Shown here: in pieces, positions 1 to 11,430 of the stretch
Layout of the letters: every line of letters begins with the position of its first letter
Position numbering within the stretch: the stretch's first letter is position 1
From: Mytilus trossulus
Lineage: Eukaryota > Mollusca > Bivalvia > Mytilida > Mytilidae
Length of the DNA stretch: 64,000 nt
NCBI RefSeq assembly: GCF_036588685.1
Contig: NW_026963314.1
Location: forward strand, 799,001-863,000
Direction: 5' to 3'
The notes under the pieces: model-generated
Seen by the model: the letters and a program-made list of their open reading frames with translations, nothing else
What the model was told of the DNA's origin: nothing
The model's database searches: none
Program-made: the position numbers and the translations under genes

Positions 1-2640
1 TTTACCTTAAGTTTGTAAATTCTTGACGATTTTAATCTTAATGTATTTTACAGACTATTGTTGAATTAATATTTTCGGTGACTTTTAAATGCCTTGTTTG
101 GTTGATATTAAATATCGTCCATTTTATATTTTTGACGTTTATTTTGTCAATTAGAGAGCAAAGTTATACGATAATATCATATCCTTCAGTTAACACGACC
201 TCGTTTAAAGTATGAGACTTTTAAAATACGAGACTTTTAAAATGTGTTAGTAATGTTCTGTATTATGTTTGCATTATCCATATAAGCATTGAATACACAC
301 ACATTCAACTTCAAATTTGTATCAGATTGAAACTAAAAGCTTATCGGTATCTTCAACAATGGACGCTCTACAACATCGTGGATTAGGATAAGATTCATAA
401 AAAAAATCCTGTATTGCTGAGACCCTTTTTTATTACATGTTCCTCTTTTATTAATATCTTCTTATTAAGTTTTAGTCCAAAAAAATACGAAGGGTAAAAT
501 AAATTCTTTAAGGGAAATCACACCTGTAAAAAAAATATTAACAAATTCGACAAAATTTTACTTACTTATAGATCTCAGTTTGCTGATAATTGTTACTATT
601 CAAAGTGACTATCTATCTTTAATGGTTTCCAAAAAAAAAGGAGCAGAGTATTCACTATGGGTAAAAACGTCTTTAAAGAGCAATTTCTCCAACAAGAAGA
701 ATAAATTGACAAATCTGATCAGTAGACCTATTTGAAGATCTCGTCTTGCTGATAATTGTTGGTTGTTTTGATTATATTTCTCTATGATAATATTTTTTCA
801 GGTTCCATTAAAATTGAAAAAAAAGTCGTTACATTGCAAAACCTCCAATCAAGAGCTCTTTTTAGATTTAAACCTTGTTGATTTATATGAAGATCTTGTC
901 TGGGAATTTACATGAAGAAAAACAAAAGAGGTAAACTTCAAAGTCAGGAAGTAACAAGAATTTATCATGGAGTTCGGTATTTTTCTTTAAGGCTCATACC
1001 TTTTTTAGACTGATCACTAACTTTTGCAAAACACTGGAACATACAACCAACAATTGTGTGTATCCTTTAACATGAGAAATGTGTAGACCAAAACCTGTTT
1101 ATTTAATCTGATAACAAACCAGTAAAACATCTGTTTGGAGCAACTTTAATTTTTGCCTAATCCAATCCTTTTTCTTTTAAACATTCAGAAATATTTATCC
1201 ATTATTATGGAGACAACAAGATGTACTGTTACAATTTTGTGTATGGAACTTTCAAAGCGAACATTGAGTTATTTGAATGCCACGATCCCGACAAAAAATA
1301 TATGGCTAAGATCAACTTTTGCTCTGAAAGGTATTACTTATTTTTTAAACAATTTCTATAATTATCGATGAAGGTTATACTTTACGGCAATCATTCAATC
1401 TATCAATAAATTTACATGAAATTGAATTCTCACAGCTTTCAATCTCAGGTATGTTTTATTTTCACAAAGAAAATAAATTCTATGAACTGGTTTGAATATG
1501 TAATTTTTACATTCGTATATTAAACAATAATATATATCTTACATAGATTCCAATAGCATGGTTTAAATACACAACTGGAAAGAAGATTATCGTCCGACCA
1601 AAAATCAGAGACAACATTGCACTTATGTAAAGTTGGTTAAATGAAAATAAAGAACTAGATGTGGCTGAGAGTTTTCGATTGACTCAGTTAGAGGACATTT
1701 TTTTCTTTATCGCCAAGTTGGATGTCTTCATATACAATTTCGTAGAAAATTTATCCCATTCAACTTATACTAATCGCAATACAACAAATGGAAATTGTTA
1801 GTATGACCAATGTTTGTGATCGATATTTTAAGTCTCCTTTTATAGAATAACCGGACATTAACGGTTTTACAGTGCAAGTTTGATAAATACGGACAGTAAA
1901 ATAATATAAAAAGTAAACAATTGATCAATTCCGCGCGTCCGATATGCTTTGTTGATATTACGTCAGTGAGAATGCTACAACCATGAAGCTTTAGAGACAT
2001 TGGTGTATAAGTGCTGAAATCAAAGTTCACTGAACGTCAAATTAATGGCGCCTGAATTAAAAGGGACCTTACTGTCTCAGTAATTCTATTTTAATTTTAA
2101 TCTATCAACAAAATTATGGTATAACACATTTAAAAACAAGCTTCCAATTATTTCCTATCAATATTTATAGTTGTCCATTTCTTGGAAGCTGTCAAAAAGA
2201 CTTAAACAGGCTGGATGAAGATGTGTACATAGGATATATGAGAATATTTACATATTGAAGCGTAATGTTTGCATTAAGTGTTATAGTTTTATAACTTACC
2301 CGATCTCCTTAGTGATGCTTTTCAAAACAATTTTTCACATTTGAATTTGTTTGTCTTCAATATAAAATATCAAGATGTTCTTTGTCTACATCAAAACCAT
2401 TGTATGACGAACATCGACGTTGTATAGAAATTTTAAATGGATTTCAAATTAAAAGGGGCGGTGTGTTATAATTGATTTATTTCATCTTCAGGTTTCATAT
2501 AGATTTAAAGATTAACTACAGAGTCAAGTATCAGCATGATCAGTGTGCCCATATGATAAGTAATTCTGAATATAAATATATTCAGGGAACTAAATGTGAA
2601 AATACACTTTTTTAACTCGATAATATATGAATAAAGAAAC
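1..2640. other. AT-rich intergenic DNA, no gene seen
   Basis: Only short ORFs without coding character. Around 590-910 two degenerate direct copies of a short repeat (AGATCTCGTCTTGCTGATAA and a close variant near 600 and 735) resemble an interspersed repeat I associate with mussels. No splice-bounded exon was found on either strand. Confidence 0.5.
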
Positions 2641-2900
2641 TGAAAAAGCAGACAAAAATGGAGTGTCCGTGTGCTCATTTTTGAGATATAAGTAGTAGAA
2701 AATTTGGCGGGATATAAATCTCTCTATTTTGTTTAAAAAAATATGAAATAATAACAAGGATTTTATAAGATTTAAAATGTTGCTTATTAAACTTTATGTA
2801 ATAAAATTATGAAAAGAAAATTAGGGGTTAGTGGGCAAATATTTTTAATGGCAAAAATTCATTAAAATAGAGGAGAAAACATCCTTAATACGCCAGATGC
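2640..2900 (+). repeat. Diverged interspersed repeat, copy 1 (pairs with 4530-4870)
   Basis: Shares a colinear string of words with 4530-4870: a run of A then GGGGT/GAGTGTC-like, then GTGCTCATTTTTGAGATAT, a TTTGGCGGGA word, and near the end ATGAAAAGAAAATTAGGGG followed by a GGCAAA word. Divergence is high, so this is an old dispersed repeat or segmental copy. Nothing coding is evident. Confidence 0.55.
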
Positions 2901-3075
2901 ATGTTTCGTCTAAATAAGACTCATCAGTGACGCTCAGATCCAACAAGTTGAAGAGCATTGAGGACACAAGATTCCAAAACTTGTGCCAAATACAGCTAAG
3001 GAAATATACCCCTGGAATAAGAAAATCCTCAGTTTTGTAACAAACAAAATTCCAAAAAGATTGAGCGAGAGCATA
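2880..3075 (-). repeat. SINE-like interspersed repeat fragment
   Basis: Contains the words CGTCTAAATAAGACTCATCAG, TGAAGAGCATTGAGGACA and CCAAATACAGCTAAGG, which occur together in a repeat I recognise as very common in Mytilus. Related fragments lie at 11925-12066 (opposite orientation), 49100-49370 and 52840-52935. It is truncated on both sides. Confidence 0.6.
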
Positions 3076-4000
3076 TTCTTCTATTATTCTGTGAAGTTCT
3101 TCAATATATTTTATCTTAAGGTGGTATAGAAGTATACATTAAAAATGATAGAATTTGTTTATACTTTGCCAAAACGAAGTATAATATTGTGATATGTTCA
3201 AAAATATAATACAAATGATAGGTTATCGGGCATTTTCTGGAGCTACTGGTTGACAAATTGATACATTTTGTATGGTTTATACAAGAAAAAACACCATTAT
3301 ATGATAAAACGCTTAACTAAATGATATAATTGTAAGATGAAATACAAGAAGATAAAAGAGCTTTGAGAATATCAAAAGAAAAGATAGGGTGCCGCACGTT
3401 TTCCCCGGCTAAAATACAAAATTGCAAAATTATATGTCGATTCCTTCAGAAAATGTAATATATCAGAGTTATATCCCCATATTAAAAAATGCCAATTTTA
3501 AAAACAAATAAAATGTATTCTTTTAAATGAAAATTCAGATTTATTCAGATTATTTAATCTCAATATATTTCATTTTAAATGTATAGATTTGTAAACAATT
3601 AAGATACTGTTTATACATATTTCAGGTATTAAATGTATCCGTGTACCACACAGAGATTCCTACAGATTTGGCGGCAGCCATTAACTGCCAGACGTCAGAT
3701 GTTCGACATATTGGTGAATGTCACAATTACTTTCCAAATATGGACAGCAATGAAAATCATTGACAAAATCTGATATTTGACAGTCACATTATTGTCTTTT
3801 TTTAATCATGTTTCTAACAAGACAACAGTGGAAATCAAACACCCACAAACAGCTAATATTTCACATATTCATGTCTTTTTAATTAATTGTTACATGAAAG
3901 CATAATAAACAGGGGTTAAAGGTTATGAATATTATTTTGTTTTTCTGTAATATAAATCCCTTCTGGTGTATTTATAGCTTGTGTAAAATGTTCTCCTGAA
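3076..4000. other. Intergenic, nothing recognised
   Basis: AT-rich, only short ORFs, no bounded exon or repeat structure that I could identify. Confidence 0.4.
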
Positions 4001-4019
4001 AAATAAGAAATTTGAAACA

Positions 4020-4235
4020 TTCAAACGAGAAGACCAAATGCCTTATTAGTACGCAAACAGTTTACGACAAACAATATGATAGACACGAACTAACGACAAC
4101 CACAGAACTACAGGCCCCTAAATTAGGACAGGCACATAACGTATGTGATTGGGTATAGAATTTGTGATTATTCGACATTTCACTATACTAGGACAGTGGT
4201 GTAAAAGCACACCATGAAAACAATCTTTAATAATT
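4020..4235 (-). repeat. Fragment of interspersed repeat family X (inverted)
   Basis: Words such as ACGACAACCACAGAACTACAG, GGACAGGCACATA and CTAGGACAGTGGTGTAAAAG match, in order, the better-preserved inverted copy at 29250-29745 (which has CTGGGACAGTGGTATAAAAG). Family X here means the repeat that ends in a GTCTCATT...CCACATC motif in forward copies such as 25440-25895. Confidence 0.55.
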
Positions 4236-4529
4236 AGTTACATGTCTTTAATCAAAAGATAGATATGAGCCAGAAAAATAATTAACAAAAAACAATAGAA
4301 TCAAGGCATCAAAATAATAGTACTCATAATTTATACGGAAAGATAGTTCTGAGCCAATTGCAACTTTTGAATAAATTGTGTTCCTCCAAAAAAAAGACAA
4401 AGTTTCAGGAGGAATGCGTTCTTATAATCTATATTTTCTGAAATTTGCAGCTATTTTAAAAATATAATTTTACAATTAGATTTAATTCAGTTTCAAAATA
4501 AATAGCTTTCCATAACACTAGTATATATA

Positions 4530-4870
4530 CTGATAGAGGATTAATTGAGGAATCAAAATAGCAAAAAAAATATAGGGGTCAATGTGCTTGTTTTTCGAGA
4601 TATTAGCCATAGGAATTTGGGCGGGAAAATGTTCTATCTTGATTTGTCAAAGCTTTATCATTGACCAGTTAAAGTTCTCAAAAACTATTGAAAAATAAAT
4701 GAGAATTCATAAGACTTTTACAAATAGCTTATAACTATTATACATGTAAAAGATTTATAAAAAGAAAAATGGGGGTCCATTGGCAAAAAATTGTAAAGCA
4801 TTTAATGGATAAAACCAGAGGATTTCGAAAATCTGACAAAAATCCAAAATATGACAAGCAAACATCCTTA
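4530..4870 (+). repeat. Diverged interspersed repeat, copy 2 (pairs with 2640-2900)
   Basis: Second member of the diverged pair. It is longer than copy 1 by about 60-80 bases in the middle and ends close to the start of the satellite region. Confidence 0.5.
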
Positions 4871-5829
4871 AGTCAATTTTTGAAATTCATTAGTTCTATA
4901 GTGTCTAATTCTATAGGAATTTAACCCTTTTCGAACCAATCGTATAAGAATAATTTTGAAAATGATTCTAAAATGAATGAAAGAGTACATTAGTTGCCTA
5001 TTAATTTTTATAGAATAAGAAGAAACTTTAACTACTTTCAAAACGGATTGTGTTTGAACTCTCCGACAAAGCATTGTTGGATGTGCAACATTACATTCAT
5101 TTAGTAAATGTACTGTCTTATTGATTGTTGCCACTTTTGAGTTTATTTGTGTCTTTAGGGTATAGACTCGTTGACGAGTGTGTTACATGGATTTTATTTG
5201 TGTCTTTAAGGTACCGTCTCATTGACGAGTATGTTACATGGATTGTATTTGTGTCATTAGGATACCGTCTCGTTGACGAGTATGTTACATATATTTTATT
5301 TGTGTCTTAAAGGTACCGTCTCATTGACGAGTATGTTACATGGATTTTATTTGTGTCTTTAGGGTACCGTCTCATTGACGAGTGTGTTACATGGATTTTA
5401 TTTGTGTCTGAAGGGTACCGTCTCATTGAGGAGTGTGTTACATGGATTTTATTTGTGTCTTAAGGGTACAGTCTCATTCACGAGTATATTACATGGATTT
5501 TATTTGTGTCTTTAGGGTACCGTCTCATTGACGAGTGTGTTACATGGACTTTATTTGTGTCTTAAGGGTACCGTCTCATTGAGGAGTGTGTTACATGGAT
5601 TTTATTTGTGTCTTTATGATACCGTCTCATTGACGAGTGTGTTACATGGATTTTATTTGTGTCTTAAGGGTACCGTCTCGTTGACGAGTATGTTACATGG
5701 ATTTTATTTGTGTCTTTAGGGTACCGTCTCATTGACGAGTGTGTTACATGGATTTTATTTGTGTCTTAAGGGTACCGTCTCATTGGCGAGTATGTTACAT
5801 GGATTTTATTTGTGTCTTAAGGGTACTGG

Positions 5830-5979
5830 TAAAATGTGTACATGTAATATACTGGTCAATGAGACTGTACCCTAAAGACACATATACAACCCATGTAACA
5901 CATTCGTCAATGAGACGGTACCCTAAAGACACAAATACAATCCATGTAACAAACTCGTCAATGAGACGGTATCCTAAAT
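5830..5979 (-). repeat. Inverted satellite patch, copy 1
   Basis: About three monomers run in reverse orientation here. The 5' part contains AAAATGTGTACATGTAATA, the exact reverse complement of a sequence found only at the right edge of the array (7867-7890), and the following two monomers also match the reverse complement of about 7790-7895. The patch was therefore copied from the distal array edge in inverted orientation. Confidence 0.85.
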
Positions 5980-6432
5980 ACCGAGTATGTTACATGGATT
6001 TTATTTGTGTCTTTACGATACCGTCTCATTGAGGAGTGTGTTACATGGATTTTATTTGTGTCTTAAGGGTACAGTCTCATTCACGAGTATATTACATGGA
6101 TTTTATTTGTGTCTTTAGGGTACCGTCTCATTGAAGAGTGTGTTACATGGACTTTATTTGTGTCTTAAGGGTACCGTCTCATTGAGGAGTGTGTTACATG
6201 GATTTTATTTGTGTCTTTATGATACCGTCTCATTGACGAGTGTGTTACATGGATTTTATTTGTGTCTTAAGGGTACCGTCTCGTTGACGAGTATGTTACA
6301 TGGATTTTATTTGTGTCTTTAGGGTACCGTCTCATTGACGAGTGTGTTACATGGATTTTATTTGTGTCTTAAGGGTACCATCTCATTGGCGAGTATGTTA
6401 CATGGATTTTATTTGTGTCTGAAGGGTACTGG

Positions 6433-6582
6433 TAAAATGTGTACATGTAATATACTGGTCAATGAGACTGTACCCTAAAGACACATATACAACTCATGTA
6501 ACACACTCGTCAATGAGACGGTACCCTAAAGACACAAATAAAATCCATGTAACATACTCGTCAATGAGACGGTATCCTAAAT
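6433..6582 (-). repeat. Inverted satellite patch, copy 2
   Basis: Same inverted patch, carried along by the 603-bp duplication. Only a few substitutions separate it from copy 1. Confidence 0.85.
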
Positions 6583-7915
6583 ACCGAGTATGTTACATGG
6601 ATTTTATTTGTGTCTTTACGATACCGTCTCATTGACGAGTATGTTACATGGATTTTATTTGTGTCTTTAGGGAACAGTCTCATTGACGAGTATGTTACAT
6701 GGATTTTATTCGTGTCTTTAGGGTACAGTCTCATTGACGAGTGTGTTACATGGATTTTATTTGTGTCTTGAGGGTACCGTCTCATTGACGAGTGTGTTAC
6801 ATGGATTTTATTTGTGTCTTTAGAGTACAGTCTCATTGACGAGTATGTTACATGGATTTTATTTGTGTCTTTAGGGTACCGTCTCATTGACGAGTATGTT
6901 ACATGGATTTTATTTGTGTCTTTAGGGTACAGTCTCATTGACGAGTGTATTACATGGATTTTATTTATGTCTTTAGAGTACCGTCTCATTGACGAGTATG
7001 TAACATGCATTTTATTTGTGTCTTTAGGGTACAGTCTCGTTGACTAGTATGTTACATGCATTTTTTTGTGTCTTTAGGGTACCGTCTCATTGACGAGTGT
7101 GTTACATATATTTTATTTGTGTCTTAAGGATACATTCTCGTTGACGAGTATGTTACATGGATGTTATTTGTGTCTTTAGGATACAGTCTCATTGACGAGT
7201 GTGTTACATGGATTTTTGTTGTGTCTTTATGGTACCGTCTCATTAACGAGTATGTTACATGGATTTTATTTGTGTCTTTAGGGTACCGTCTCATTGACGA
7301 GTGTGTTACATGGATTTTGTTTGTGTCTTTATGATACAGTCTCAGTGACGAGTGTGTTACATGACTTTTATTTATGTCTTTAGGGTACAGTCTCATTGAC
7401 GAGTGTGTTACATGGATTTTATTTGTGTCTTTAGGGTACCGTCTCATTGACGAGTGTACATGTGTTACATGGATTTTATTTGTGTCTTTAGGGTACAGTC
7501 TCATTGACGAGTATGTTACATGGATTTCATTTGTGTCTTTATGGTACAGTCTCATTGACGAGTATGTTACATGGATTTTATTTGTGTCTTTAGGGTACAG
7601 TCTCATTGACGAGTCTATTACATGGATTTTATTTATGTCTTTAGGGTACCGTCTCATTGACGAATATGTTACATGCATTTTATTTGTGTCTTTAGGGTAC
7701 AGTCTCATTGACGAGTATGTTACATGCATTTTATTTGTGTCTTTAGGGTACCGTCTCATTGACGAGTATGTTACATGGATTTTATTTGGGTCTTTAGGGT
7801 ACCGTCTCATTGACGAGTGTGTTACATAGATTTTATTTGTGTCTTTAGGGTACAGTCTCATTGACTAGTATATTACATGTACACATTTTATTTGTGTCGT
7901 TATAGTATTGTGTCA

Positions 7916-8150
7916 TTGACGGATTTGCCGCATGTTTTGTGTTGTTTAAGTATTGCCTGGTTGGTGTTAATGTTACATTGCTTTTTGTGTGTTGTAAGAG
8001 TTGTTTTTCATTGACAAATATGCCTTGTTTTGTTTTAATTGTATCCTTTAGGTACTGTATCATCGACGGACAAACTACATTGTTTTGTTCGTTTCGTTAG
8101 AGATCGGTCTCATTGACATATATTCATCACCGTTAGTCATTGACGTAAAT
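7916..8150. repeat. Degenerate satellite monomers and 27-bp repeat units
   Basis: The edge of the array decays into monomers that keep only the TCATTGACG core. The last 45 bases (ATTCATCACCGTTAGTCATT) belong to the 27-bp family seen at 11145-11430 and are cut by the element that starts at 8151. Confidence 0.7.
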
Positions 8151-9666
8151 GGGTCATTTTAAAAAAATGTTGAATTTTCAGTACACCCATGCTAAAATTT
8201 TTATTTCTAATGGAAATTTCAGTTGTAATAGTTTAAATGAAAGCTTGTCGGATTTGTGATTCAGAAAATTAATAATAAACACACCTTACATTATTTTGAT
8301 AAGATTAAACTGCATTTAAGTCCGATTTTGGGGGTATTTGTGTGCGTACATTGTCAGAAAAACACATTTCAAATGATTTTTTTCCGATTTTCTGATCACC
8401 TTGATATCTGCAAAAGAGACTTTTTAAGAACGTTAATTATAATTCTAACGAAAAATCGTAGCTTCTTTATCATTGTATGTATCAGATTATCTACAAACTA
8501 AATTAAATCAGCGTACAGGAGGTTCATGTCTATCATGTTACCGCTACTTAAATCAGTCGTTAAATTGTTCTCCCTATGAATATTGAATCAGTCAGTGTTG
8601 ATTTCAAAAATGCAAAGTAAATTTTACATTTAAAACGCCTCGTTTCTTGAACGACAGTGTAGAGAAAAGAAATTTTAAGACATTTAGTGAAAAAAATAGA
8701 GCGTACTTTTTTTCATGTCTATGCTGTTACCAACCATTTTGATTAATTACACTAACAGTATGGTTGTAAAAAGTGCAATAACGTGTTGGAAACCAAATTC
8801 ACAAAAGAAAACCATAATCACTTCACCAAAGGGAGTAGTTATTTCACAAAAGCAATCAAAAACGATGCAATTTGTCTATCCTGTTATGTCTATCTTGTTA
8901 CTATGGCTGCTATGGTTACAGTAACAGGATAGACAATTATAGACAAAAACGTCGTTAAATCTTTTATCTTAACATGTAGGTGGAAAACGAATGAATTATT
9001 TCATTGTTTGAACTCATCTTAAGGTTATAACGTCTTAATCTTCCCAATTAAGCATTTGCAGGTGCAATACTGATATCGGTAACAGGATAGACAAAAAGGT
9101 AACATGATAGACTTTTATATAGTGATATATCAGAAACGTACGTTCCTGTTACCAACGAAATAAAGAGAAAAGTAAATTAACTTATGAGGGATTTACTTGA
9201 TGTTGGGTTTATTTGAAAGGGTGAAAAAAAGGCTGAACAATATAAATTACTATCTTAGACTTGCATTACTGGTGGTAATTTTTACAACCTTTGAAAACCA
9301 ATTTTTAGAGCCATTTTTCAGTACAACCTAGAAAATTGGCAAATAATCTATAATTTTTCAGAATGAATATATATAGAAGTTTATTCTCTTGAAAACCATC
9401 TAATTGGTAATGTAAAACAAGCTTAACATTTTATCTAAAACTTTTCTTAATAACCCAAAATTTCTTTTGAAAATGGTAATATTGTACGTACCACCGATCA
9501 AAAAATGTTTCAAGGTATTCTTGTATGACATCATTAAGTTTGCATCTTTTATTATGTTGATTTTAAGTACTGTTTGTTTTGATTTGCTTATGTAGAGGGT
9601 TGTTTGAATAAGTAACTTTTAATAAATTTTTCAATTTCAAAATTCGACATTTTTTGAAAATGACCC
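8151..9666. mobile_element. 1.5-kb TIR DNA transposon, probably non-autonomous
   Basis: The left end GGGTCATTTTAAAAAAATGT and the right end (reverse complement) GGGTCATTTTCAAAAAATGT form an inverted repeat of about 28 bases with few mismatches. The element splits a 27-bp satellite unit: CATCACCGTTAGTCATT occurs on both sides. The immediate flanks (AAAT left, ATAT right) suggest a very short or eroded target duplication. No ORF in it looks like a transposase, so it appears non-autonomous. It carries an internal cluster of a 16-bp motif described separately. Superfamily not assigned. Confidence 0.8.
8527..9112. repeat. Seven copies of a 16-bp motif, 4 forward then 3 reverse
   Basis: Consensus TGTCTATCNTGTTACC. 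Forward copies at 8527, 8716, 8873 (truncated) and 8887; reverse copies at about 8920, 9078 and 9098. They sit in the centre of the TIR element and switch orientation once, near 8905. This symmetric layout resembles protein-binding site clusters of transposons, but central rather than subterminal placement is unusual. Confidence 0.8.
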
Positions 9667-9894
9667 ATATGCATCACCGTTAGTCATTTACCCTACGGTC
9701 GGTCTTTCATTTGATCAATCCTTACACCCATCGGTGTGTTCTACCACAAGAAAAAACCTTAAAATATGCATTATCTATAACATAATAGATTTTGATGCTA
9801 TTCTGTAGATTGAAATACGGTTTAATACCGCATATGGAAAATATTATGTTTTCTTCTTATAGTAAATGTGTCTCTTAGTTAATTTTTTTTTTTT

Positions 9895-11030
9895 TTTATC
9901 ACATCATCAATCCAGTCAGTCATTACAGCTGAACGGACGTGCTAGGCCAGCTCTCCTTTACCCGCTATCTTCGCTGAGGGTTTACAGTAAGATGATCAAC
10001 GACATACTACTTCAGATGACATAAACCAATCAAACGCCGTACAGTAGACGTAGTAGTAGGCGTACCCGCGTTAACAGGCACTCCAAAACCCATTGTATCA
10101 TGGGGGAATTTTATGCCGATTAACGTCCGAGGACTGTATCCTAGGTGTTAGATGATTGACCTTCATTTCACTGCCTCACGGCTTTGGTCCTGATAACGCT
10201 TCCTGTCATCTTTAGCACTACGTCCACGAATCATCTACCAGTACTCCATCATCGAGGTTAGCGGGCTGCCAAGCTGACCAACTGGCCCTGAAAGCAGCCG
10301 TTGTGAAGAAATAAGATCAAAATAGTAAACAAACCAAAACCAATTCACCAAAACCAAATTAGCGACCTCTAAAATGGCGTCCTCTACTACCTGTTCCTGA
10401 CCCACGACAGAAAATATTTAAACGCTCACCAATCGCCTACGGGCACCGAGTCGACCGTGCGAGGGCTGAAAAGCCAGTCAAGTTCGTTAAACACTTCCAT
10501 TTGTTGTAGTTAATTTGTCGAATACTTTACTGTTTAAAGGTAACAAGACCACCTGGATTTATCATTAATCCGCCATTCGTTTATTACTACTTGGATTTAT
10601 CATTAATCCGACCAATGAATGAAGTCTTTGGTTAAGTAAGTCTAGACTTTTCACTCTTTTTAACAAGTTTCAAGCAATTTTAAGTTTATTAATTTCACTT
10701 TAAAACTTTAGGAAACCGTTTAAAATGTAGCTTAATATTTAACTTTCGCTAACCACCACAGTGTTTTCTCGTGGTTGATTATCCGATAGGGTCGTGCATG
10801 CTGTAGTCCTTGTCAGTACTACCTATGTTTACTACTAAATTTACATTTTGAGATTACTGTTGAATATTTATTCAGATCTATTTTTATACTGTAAACTTGT
10901 TATATTTCACATTGTGATAATAAAGTATGTAAAACTGATTGGAATTAGAGTCTCATTGCCAATATCATACGTCTCAGTACAACAAGGAAGAACCAGTCTG
11001 ATTGCAACATAACACAAAAGTACATCACTT
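9895..11030. mobile_element. GC-richer retroelement-like stretch, possible solo LTR
   Basis: From a T-run at about 9885 the base composition rises sharply compared with both sides. It contains a TATA-like AATATTTAAACG near 10410, a duplicated short segment (GGATTTATCATTAATCCG twice around 10555-10610), and an AATAAA-like signal near 10920. No ORF is intact. This order (GC-rich upstream part, TATA-like box, poly(A) signal) fits an LTR or the end of a retroelement, but I found no clear TG...CA ends or target duplication. Confidence 0.3.
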
Positions 11031-11144
11031 GTCGCATCCGTCGTTCGTCTGTCAGTCTGTCAGTATGCAGTTTGTAGCAATATCAGACATTTTAGTAGTC
11101 AACAGGGTTTGGTGACGTAAAGCCGCCCGACCCTCCTGTTACAG

Positions 11145-11430
11145 ACGTATATGCATCGCTGTGAGTCATTGACGTATATGCATCGCTGTAAGTCATTGAC
11201 GTATATGCATCGCCGTTAGTCATTGAAGTATATGCATCGCCGTTAGTCATTGGCGTATATACATCGCTGTTAGTCTCTTACGTATATTCATCGCCGTTAG
11301 TCATTGACGTATATTCATTGCCGTTAGTCATTGACATATATGCATTACCGTTATTCATTGACGTATATGCATCACCGTTAATCATTGACGTATATACATT
11401 GCCGTTAGTCATTGACGTAAAAGCCACCAT
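11145..11430 (+). repeat. 27-bp tandem array, about 11 units
   Basis: Unit approximately CGTATATGCATCGCCGTTAG plus TCATTGA, 27 bases, repeated about 11 times with 1-4 changes per unit. The TCATTGACGTATAT core is shared with the larger satellites on both sides, so all three arrays look like one superfamily with different periods. Confidence 0.9.

Larger units (their letters stand above)
5417..6622. repeat. 603-bp higher-order duplication inside the 51-bp array
   Basis: Copy 1 (about 5417-6019) and copy 2 (about 6020-6622) share the same irregularities at a constant offset of 603 bases: the CATTCACGAG variant, the TTTATGATACC variant, and an inverted patch. The two copies differ at only scattered positions, so this duplication is much younger than the monomer divergence. 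Confidence 0.85.
5125..7915. repeat. 51-bp satellite array, about 54 monomers
   Basis: Tandem repeat whose monomer reads roughly GGTACCGTCTCATTGACGAG then TGTGTTACATGGATTTTATT then TGTGTCTTTAG, 51 bases. Because 51 is 17 codons, both strands stay open for long stretches: the plus strand reads a repeating SLGYRLIDEYVTWILFV-like 17-mer and the minus strand a repeating RRYPKDTNKIHVTYSSM-like 17-mer. These ORFs (up to 245 codons on the minus strand) are a consequence of the period; no non-repeat N-terminus, promoter or splice structure supports a protein. Monomers on the right (6600-7800) are more uniform than those at the edges. Confidence 0.95.

Noticed and set aside
7124..7861. 245-codon minus-strand ORF, and similar ORFs at 6561-7010 (-) and 7374-7829 (+)
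   Set aside because: They are translations of the 51-bp satellite; both strands are open simply because 51 is divisible by three.
8715..8924. 69-codon plus ORF inside the TIR element
   Set aside because: It spans three copies of the 16-bp motif and has no transposase character.
11145..11430. CRISPR-like regular array
   Set aside because: Units are contiguous 27-mers without unique spacers, in a eukaryotic satellite context.
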